Below, piece after piece: positions 54,478 through 60,052 of a stretch of DNA of 60,052 nucleotides. Both the position numbers and the translations under genes were made by a program. Where the stretch lies: assembly GCA_024698925.1 (NCBI GenBank), contig JAILQO010000035.1, positions 1 through 60,052 of the forward strand, given 5' to 3'. How positions within the stretch are numbered: position 1 is the stretch's first letter; the number at the start of each line of letters is the position of its first letter. The notes under the pieces were generated by a model. It had not been told where the DNA came from. It was given only the letters and a program-made list of their open reading frames with translations, and did no database searches. This DNA is from Bacteroidaceae bacterium. Its GTDB lineage: Bacteria; Bacteroidota; Bacteroidia; Bacteroidales; Bacteroidaceae.

Positions 54478-55704
54478 ATGAAAAAGTTTTTCAAGTACGC
54501 AGTGGCCATCATGGCAGCAGCCCTGATTAGCCCAGTCTTCATTTCTTGCTCTTCCAGCGATGAGGACGAAGTCAAAAACTACGACCTGACCATCACTTTC
54601 CAGCGCTCTCAGGAGCTGGCTCAGGCCAACATCATCGGTGCAAAGGTTACCATCAGCAATGGTTCCGCTACCGAGACCCAGACTGTGACAGACCTCTCCA
54701 AGGCTATCACCGTGAACAAGCCCCAGGGCAGCTACAACATCACCTTCAGCGCAAAGGTTGACGGCGAGGCTACAGCTATCGTCAGCGGTACCGCCAAGGC
54801 TGAGCTCTACAGCAACCAGACCGTAACCGTGCAGTTGCAGAAGGGCCGTCAGAGCACCCTCGTGTTCAAGACCATCTACACCTCCGCAGGTGCTCAGTAC
54901 TACATGCTGGACGGTTTCTTTGAGATTGTCAACAACTCCGACGAGGTTCAGTATCTGGATCAGCTGATTCTTTCTGCTCCCGCTGGCAACCAGAAGCAGC
55001 CCAATGCATGGCAGGCTAACGGTATCACTGACCTCTACGAGTGTGGTCAGGGTGCTGTGATTGCATTCCCCGGCAATGGTACAGACTTCCCCTTGCAGCC
55101 CGGTGAATTCGTTGTCATCGCTAACGAGGCTATGAACCACAAGCTGGCTTATGGCGACGATGATTCCAAGAAGGACGAATATGCAAAGTCTCCGAACCTC
55201 TCCAATGCTGATTGGGAAATCACCCTCGGAACTGGCGACGTGCAGAATCTTGAAGATTCCAAGCAGATGAAGATTATCTTCTCCAACAACCAGTACATGA
55301 AGGCTTGGGGTATCGGCGTTATGGGTCGTTCCTACCTCCTCGCCAAGCTTCCTGCAGGTATGACTCCCGAGCAGTTTGCTGCTGACCAGAACAATCTGCA
55401 GACCACTCCTGGCACACAAGCTACGATGCAGTACCTGATGATCCCCAGCAAGTATGTGCTTGACGCTGTGGACATCTACAATCCTGCTACCGCTCCCGAG
55501 GATCACTACTGCACCTTCCTCCCCGTGGACGATGCTACCGGTGTTCAGGGCAACGAGAGCTACCAGGGTCTGTCTGTTCGTCGTAAGGTCGCCAAGATCG
55601 AGAACGGTCGTGTCTATTACAAGGACACCAACAGTTCTGCTGACGACTTCAAGAACAATCAGGACAACACTCCTGGTGTAACTCCCACTGAGGTTGACCA
55701 ATAA
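54478..55704 (+). CDS. Surface lipoprotein, DUF4876-like
   Basis: The 408-residue product has a lipoprotein signal (ALISPVFISC, Cys about residue 22) followed by acidic SSSDEDE, a pattern that favours surface export in Bacteroidetes. A short beta domain (about 32-125; YNITFSAKVDGEATAIVSGT) precedes a larger domain with IYTSAGAQYYMLDGFFEIVNNSD-type motifs (about 138-160) typical of what I recall as DUF4876. It lies 45 bases after the receptor and probably forms its lid or substrate-binding partner. Codon use is strongly biased, suggesting high expression. Confidence 0.82.
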   Translation: MKKFFKYAVAIMAAALISPVFISCSSSDEDEVKNYDLTITFQRSQELAQANIIGAKVTISNGSATETQTVTDLSKAITVNKPQGSYNITFSAKVDGEATAIVSGTAKAELYSNQTVTVQLQKGRQSTLVFKTIYTSAGAQYYMLDGFFEIVNNSDEVQYLDQLILSAPAGNQKQPNAWQANGITDLYECGQGAVIAFPGNGTDFPLQPGEFVVIANEAMNHKLAYGDDDSKKDEYAKSPNLSNADWEITLGTGDVQNLEDSKQMKIIFSNNQYMKAWGIGVMGRSYLLAKLPAGMTPEQFAADQNNLQTTPGTQATMQYLMIPSKYVLDAVDIYNPATAPEDHYCTFLPVDDATGVQGNESYQGLSVRRKVAKIENGRVYYKDTNSSADDFKNNQDNTPGVTPTEVDQ

Positions 55705-55721
55705 TTTTTGATTCCTTTTAG

Positions 55722-55752
55722 GCAGGGGCGCGTCCATCGTGCGCGCCCCTGC
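55722..55752 (+). promoter_or_regulatory. Strong intra-operon hairpin
   Basis: GCAGGGGCGCG and CGCGCCCCTGC form an 11-bp perfect stem with a 9-base loop. It lies between the lipoprotein and barrel genes and is followed by ATTTCTCC, not a full T-run, so it may stabilise the upstream mRNA or attenuate downstream expression. Confidence 0.7.
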
Positions 55753-55777
55753 ATTTCTCCAAGAAAAGATTCCAGAG

Positions 55778-57352
55778 ATGAAACACATTTTTTCTGCTTT
55801 ATGGTTGATGTCTATGGGCCTAATGACTGTTCAGGCTCAGACATGGAACGAAGACTTTGTGAACGAGCCACAGAACCTACGCTACAACAGCGCCAGCCCG
55901 ACACGTCTCACCGACAACGCCGTGCGTGATTTTGCTGTAGCCGATGTTCATTATGGCCTCACGAAGGGAAAGTTCCATGCCGTAGATCAGTCCGGTGATG
56001 CACACAATATTGAAGCATACATCGGCGGACTGCGCCACATCGGAAACTTTGATGTGGCTGGTCGCATCAAGTACAGCAACATGACGGATAAGGATCAGAT
56101 CTGGAACACCACCCTATGGAACAATCCTCTCAACCCCTACATCGTCTGCGACTCCGTCCTCAGCGATGTCACCACAGAGAGCTTTGACCTCATGGCTACT
56201 GCGGCTTACTCCCTTGGCGCTCATTGGCGCTTCGGTATGGAGTTGGGCCTTCGTACCGGCAATCGTGCCGATCAGACCGACCCTCGTCCGCAGACCACCA
56301 CATCTTCTATCCCCGTCACCATTGGCGCGGATTTCACCCCTACTGAAGCATGGAGCTTCGGCCTTTCAGCAGGCCTCCGCCACTTCAGTTCCATCATTGA
56401 TTACTCCACCGTCCAACCCCTCAACAACCACACCTATTTCGTCATGAAGGGTATGGGCGACTACCTCCAGCGTAACACTGGAAGCGACTCTGGCTACGAC
56501 CGTGAATATACTGGCAAGGGCTACAGCGCAGCCCTCAACATCACCTGGAAGGATCCCAACGGACGCTTCGCCGATTTCCTCGAAGCAGGATACAAGACCG
56601 AGAACCAGGATGCTCGCGACGGTGGCACCTCCTATGAATTCCGAGGCGGCGATTATAGCGAGACACAACTGTCCGTACAGAACCGTTTCCAATTCCGTCC
56701 CAGTTCTCGCATGCTTCACAATCTGACGCTCACAGCCCGTTCCACCAATGGCACAGGCTCATGGACAGAGCAGAAACGTGAGGTTGACACCCAACACGGC
56801 AACCTCGTGTACTATCGCGTCCTTGCCAAGAACACCAATCACAAGCCCTCACTCCTCGAAGCTGGCGCCAATTACCAGTTAGATATCCTGCGTGACGGCA
56901 AACGCGACTTCTACGTTCAGGTCGCTGGTAACTATTCATCCCTCACCCGGAAACAGTATCTGGGTGGAAGCACCCCCAAACAGGAAATCACTCTCGTCGA
57001 TTTCAACCTCAAGACCGGCAAGCTCTTTGCCATTCATGATGTGACGCTCCTGGCACAGCTCCAAGGTGGCTATACACATCCCCTCAAACAGAAATTTGCT
57101 ACAGGGTCTTCTTACACAGACTCTAAAGATATAACCGCCGTATATACACGACCCCTCTTCGAATACGCTGCTGCCAGCCAAGGCCGTGCAGGAGCCCTCA
57201 TCGACGCCAGCATGCCAGTAAGTACTCAACTCACCGTTGGTATTTACGCAACTGCCAACTACAATTTCTACCTCGGCAAGGAGGAATTCTGGAAAGGCTA
57301 CAAAGGAACAGCTTTGACCACAGCACAATTCGGAGGCTACCTCAAATTCTAA
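55778..57352 (+). CDS. Outer-membrane beta-barrel protein, DUF6850-like
   Basis: The start at 55778 gives a signal peptide (MKHIFSALWLMSMGLMTVQAQ) and 524 residues. The chain consists of alternating amphipathic strands rich in Y, F and N (FDLMATAAYSLGAHWRFGME; FEYAAASQGRAGALIDASMP) and ends QFGGYLKF with terminal Phe. It resembles barrels that accompany DUF4876 lipoproteins and a TonB receptor in Bacteroidales; the family name is from memory. It follows the hairpin and precedes the protease by six bases. Confidence 0.78.
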   Translation: MKHIFSALWLMSMGLMTVQAQTWNEDFVNEPQNLRYNSASPTRLTDNAVRDFAVADVHYGLTKGKFHAVDQSGDAHNIEAYIGGLRHIGNFDVAGRIKYSNMTDKDQIWNTTLWNNPLNPYIVCDSVLSDVTTESFDLMATAAYSLGAHWRFGMELGLRTGNRADQTDPRPQTTTSSIPVTIGADFTPTEAWSFGLSAGLRHFSSIIDYSTVQPLNNHTYFVMKGMGDYLQRNTGSDSGYDREYTGKGYSAALNITWKDPNGRFADFLEAGYKTENQDARDGGTSYEFRGGDYSETQLSVQNRFQFRPSSRMLHNLTLTARSTNGTGSWTEQKREVDTQHGNLVYYRVLAKNTNHKPSLLEAGANYQLDILRDGKRDFYVQVAGNYSSLTRKQYLGGSTPKQEITLVDFNLKTGKLFAIHDVTLLAQLQGGYTHPLKQKFATGSSYTDSKDITAVYTRPLFEYAAASQGRAGALIDASMPVSTQLTVGIYATANYNFYLGKEEFWKGYKGTALTTAQFGGYLKF

Positions 57353-57358
57353 CCTATT

Positions 57359-59635
57359 ATGAAGAAAAATATTCGTCAATCGTCATTCATCATTAGCTTC
57401 GCTGACTTTTTTCACGACTCGGCAAATCAAGCAAGCTTGTTTGCACTCGCTGCTCCAAAAGTTCGTCATTCGTTATTTTTTCTGTTCACACTGGCAGTAG
57501 GCTTTAGTCATGCAGCTACCAAACCGGGCTTTGCCATCGTCGTTGACCCTGAGAGCCAGCGACAGGCACAGACCGAACTCAAAGCTTATGCGGATGCCCT
57601 CACGGATGTGCAGGGCTTCCACGTCTATACCGTCATCGACCGTTGGGGCATTCCTGACAGTATCAGGGCTGAGTTGCAACGGCTGCACGCCTTGAAGGAA
57701 GATCCCATCGTGGGCGCTGTCTTCGTGGGCGACATCCCAGTACCCATGATTCGCGACGCACAGTTCATGACCTCTGCGTTCAAGATGAACCAGAAGATGC
57801 CGCGTCGTGACTCCTCCGTACCCAGTGACCGTTTCTACGACGATTTCGGTCTGCGCTTCAAGTTCCTGGATCGCGACACCGCAGACTGCACACACCTATT
57901 TTATTATTCGCTCACATGCGAGGGCAATCAAACCCTCCACCCCGACCTCTTCACTGGACGCATCCGTCCCACAGATGCAGGTGGCACCAGCCGCTACGAG
58001 AAGTTGCGTGCATACTTGCGCAAAGCCACTGCTGCCAAGCGCAACCCAGAGCCCTTCCAGAGCGTTTTCGTCTATACGGGAAGCGGTTCTGTCAACGAGT
58101 CACGCGTGGCACATATCGATGAGCAGATGTCCATGCGCGAGCATTTCCCGCAGTTGGCAGGCAAGGCCAATGCCTTTAGCTACATGGACTTCACCGATGA
58201 GCCGTTTGTGAAGCGCAAGCTCATGAACGAGATGATGCGTCCTGATCTCAGCCTCGGTTTCATGCACCATCATGGCGATTTCGACACACAGTACCTCACC
58301 CATGCTCCCAAACCAGCAGGCACCGAGGAGGCATTGGACTATCTGCTACGTGCCTATCGCGACCGCCTCCGCCGTGCAGCCCGTTACGGACAGGACGTGG
58401 ACAGTATCCGCCGGATGCTCACAGCGCGTGATGGACTGCCCGAAGCCTGGTTGGCAGGACAGCCCTCTCCCGAGAATTGTGTTCTCGACTCCCTGCTTGA
58501 GGACTCCCTGAACCTCACCCTCAAGGACTTTGCCACCTACGGCTATCGTCCCAACTGCCGCATCGCCGTCTATGACGCCTGCTACAACGGCGCCTTCCAT
58601 AACGTTGATTGCATTGCCAACGAATATATCTTCCAACCTGGACGCACCATCGCCGGTCAGGGCGGTACTGTCAACGTGATTCAGGACAAATGGCCGGATC
58701 GCTACATGGGTCTTTTGGCAGAAGGAGTCATGATTGGCCTCATCAACCAGCAGGAACCGGAATTGGAAGTCCATATCATTGGCGATCCCACCTTCTGTTT
58801 CCAGCGCAACGGAAAGACCGACATCAACAAGCTCATTCTCAGCGGCTCCGCCAAGGACTGGGAACGAATCTTGAAGAAACGCTACAACCCCGACATCCGC
58901 TGCATGGCTTTGCAGATGCTCAAGAGTAGTCCCACGCTGACAGACGCACGACTGCTCCAGTTGGTACGCACAGCTGCTTCCGGACTTGTTCGTTTGCAAG
59001 CTTTCTATCTCCTGCAACAACGAAACAGCCCGCTTCTCGTGGATGCCATTGAGGTGGCAGCATCCGACAATGCCTATGAACTGCTGCAACGTATGGCCGT
59101 CAATGCCATCCCCAAATGCGGTCATCCTCGTCTGACTAGGACCCTCGCCTGTTTGTTGGCACAAAACAACGCTTCCGCTCGCGTAGCTTTCAACTCTCAA
59201 GAAGCTATTCAGTTCATGCCGGCAACAGAGATGAAGCAAGCCATCCGTCAGGCCTTGGACAGCATCGCGCCCTACGTGACATGGGCGGATGAGTACAAGG
59301 CAAAGCGCCAGAAGACGGTAGATAACTACCTCGGTCGCTGGGACGAGGACATCATCGAGCTCTGCGAGGGCAAGCTCACACTTCAACGCCAACGCATGAT
59401 GGCCGATCGCATGAAGATCTATCTCCCCCCCTACCTCGTCCAGCGTGTCGCTGCCTACACGGAGCAATGTACTGATCCCGAGGTACAACAGCTCCTCCTC
59501 TCCTCACTTGGTTGGCATCGTTTGGCTTACACCAGCAACGCCATCGCTGAGACGGCACAGCGCATGAGCCAGAACGCAGCCCTCCCACAAGAAGTGCGTG
59601 ACGAGGCCCTCAAGACTTACAAACGTGTGAAGTAA
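57359..59635 (+). CDS. C25 (gingipain)-like cysteine protease with helical-repeat C-terminus
   Basis: The 758-residue product has a caspase/gingipain-type core: VGAVFVGDIPVPMI, the histidine site GFMHHHGDFDT (H303-H305), the cysteine site AVYDACYNGAFHNVD (C408), and VHIIGDPTFCF, which parallels the GDP motif near the end of C25 domains. His and Cys are about 103 residues apart, wider than in gingipains, owing to a helical insertion (about 320-400). Residues about 490-758 are helical HEAT-like repeats. The N-terminus is unusual: about 30 residues (SSFIISFADFFHDSAN...) precede the hydrophobic signal SLFFLFTLAVGFSHA, and look like a translated intergenic repeat. It starts six bases after the barrel gene. 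Protease activity is inferred from motifs only. Confidence 0.78.
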   Translation: MKKNIRQSSFIISFADFFHDSANQASLFALAAPKVRHSLFFLFTLAVGFSHAATKPGFAIVVDPESQRQAQTELKAYADALTDVQGFHVYTVIDRWGIPDSIRAELQRLHALKEDPIVGAVFVGDIPVPMIRDAQFMTSAFKMNQKMPRRDSSVPSDRFYDDFGLRFKFLDRDTADCTHLFYYSLTCEGNQTLHPDLFTGRIRPTDAGGTSRYEKLRAYLRKATAAKRNPEPFQSVFVYTGSGSVNESRVAHIDEQMSMREHFPQLAGKANAFSYMDFTDEPFVKRKLMNEMMRPDLSLGFMHHHGDFDTQYLTHAPKPAGTEEALDYLLRAYRDRLRRAARYGQDVDSIRRMLTARDGLPEAWLAGQPSPENCVLDSLLEDSLNLTLKDFATYGYRPNCRIAVYDACYNGAFHNVDCIANEYIFQPGRTIAGQGGTVNVIQDKWPDRYMGLLAEGVMIGLINQQEPELEVHIIGDPTFCFQRNGKTDINKLILSGSAKDWERILKKRYNPDIRCMALQMLKSSPTLTDARLLQLVRTAASGLVRLQAFYLLQQRNSPLLVDAIEVAASDNAYELLQRMAVNAIPKCGHPRLTRTLACLLAQNNASARVAFNSQEAIQFMPATEMKQAIRQALDSIAPYVTWADEYKAKRQKTVDNYLGRWDEDIIELCEGKLTLQRQRMMADRMKIYLPPYLVQRVAAYTEQCTDPEVQQLLLSSLGWHRLAYTSNAIAETAQRMSQNAALPQEVRDEALKTYKRVK

Positions 59636-59658
59636 TCAAACTCGTCTTTTCTCTATTT

Positions 59659-60052
59659 ATGACAGTGCCTTTGCCAACTACCCATACATCTATCTATCGG
59701 CTGATAACAATCGCAGCACTCCTCTTTATCGGATGGAGTTCTGATACATATGGCAAAAAGACAAACAATCTTCCATCTGATAATAGAATTCCTGATTTTC
59801 GTTGGCGCACACAATGGAAGACTGTGCCCAAGGATTATAAACCTTTTGTGGAAGAGAACAAAAGAATGATATATGCCACCAATTGGCCCAATCAACCTGT
59901 TCAAGATTACACCTATTGGATGCATGGTGACACTATTATTTCAGGAGCAAAATTCAAAAAACTATATCGCTCCATTTCCCGACATAACCAAAAGGGAGAA
60001 TGGACTTACTTCGGAGCACTCCGAGAACGTAATATGCAGGTTGCTTATGTTC
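59659..60052 (+). CDS. Secreted hypothetical protein (partial, runs off the window)
   Basis: An ATG at 59659 opens a frame of 131 codons to the window edge. The start MTVPLPTTHTSIYRLITIAA leads into a hydrophobic signal (LLFIGWSSDTYG). The mature part contains YTYWMHGDTIISGAKFKKLY and WTYFGALRERNMQVAYV. The GDT-II-xG-xx-[FY]-KKLY and Y-x-GALRE pattern is common in Bacteroidetes secreted proteins of unknown function, often with C-terminal sorting domains. It begins 23 bases after the protease gene and is likely in the same operon. Confidence 0.75.
   Translation, partial: MTVPLPTTHTSIYRLITIAALLFIGWSSDTYGKKTNNLPSDNRIPDFRWRTQWKTVPKDYKPFVEENKRMIYATNWPNQPVQDYTYWMHGDTIISGAKFKKLYRSISRHNQKGEWTYFGALRERNMQVAYV

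Noticed and set aside
51577..55704. SusC/SusD pair
   Set aside because: The lipoprotein following the receptor shows no SusD-type TPR or domain motifs; it resembles DUF4876 instead.
54463..55788. 441-codon open frame antisense to the lipoprotein gene
   Set aside because: It is a by-product of the strong codon bias of the plus-strand gene; no signal, motif or promoter supports it.
51577..57352. xusABC-type xenosiderophore system
   Set aside because: The third gene is a barrel rather than a PepSY-type inner-membrane protein, and the lipoprotein does not look like XusB.
58346..59488. 380-codon open frame antisense to the protease gene
   Set aside because: No start context or domain; the plus-strand gene has coherent motifs throughout.

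Overview
The window looks like a chromosomal segment of a Bacteroidales bacterium, most likely from the Prevotella group. The evidence is the recurring TAnnTTTG -7 promoter element, tRNA genes without an encoded CCA, Bacteroidetes-type protein families (long ilvC, nagB/PIG-L fusion, SusC-like receptor), and surface proteins ending in a Prevotella-style C-terminal sorting motif. No plasmid, phage, CRISPR or intact insertion sequence was seen.

Layout. 1-302 is the end of a tRNA cluster (partial tRNA, Tyr, Gly, Asp); the Gly tRNA carries the rare anticodon ACC. 654-7356 (minus) is a branched-chain amino acid operon, ilvD - outer-membrane barrel - ilvB - ilvN - acyl-ACP thioesterase, with ilvC last behind its own promoter. 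7494-9189 (plus) holds an FKBP isomerase and aroC. 9270-12965 (minus) holds a deaminase-like/PIG-L fusion, a small barrel and manA. 13193-17560 (plus) holds a GHL10 hydrolase and uvrA. 17679-24910 (minus) holds rfbB, rfbC and a lipoprotein, then a HAD phosphatase, pgi, gpsA and lysS.

25078-36236 (plus) is a rhamnose operon (rhaA, MFS transporter, rhaD, rhaB) that runs on into a NUDIX hydrolase, a GH27 enzyme and a large DUF3472-type surface protein. It suggests that sugar release outside the cytoplasm is coupled to rhamnose catabolism. 36560-44002 is accessory: a structured RNA leader ending in an intrinsic terminator, a 965-residue surface protein, a 60-residue protein, a broken MNT/HEPN toxin-antitoxin pair, and a second clan GH-D glycosidase with an internal duplication. 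The 750-bp gap that follows contains several unrelated repeat families.

44755-51301 (minus) is a TolC-HlyD-ABC2-ABC2 exporter operon without an ATPase, and hisS. 51577 to the end (plus) is an outer-membrane locus: TonB-dependent receptor, lipoprotein, barrel protein, a gingipain-like (C25-type) cysteine protease with a helical-repeat tail, and a partial secreted protein. The strongest candidates for something undescribed are this receptor-protease locus and the structured leader at 36648-36790.

All family assignments come from reading motifs by eye; no database search was run.
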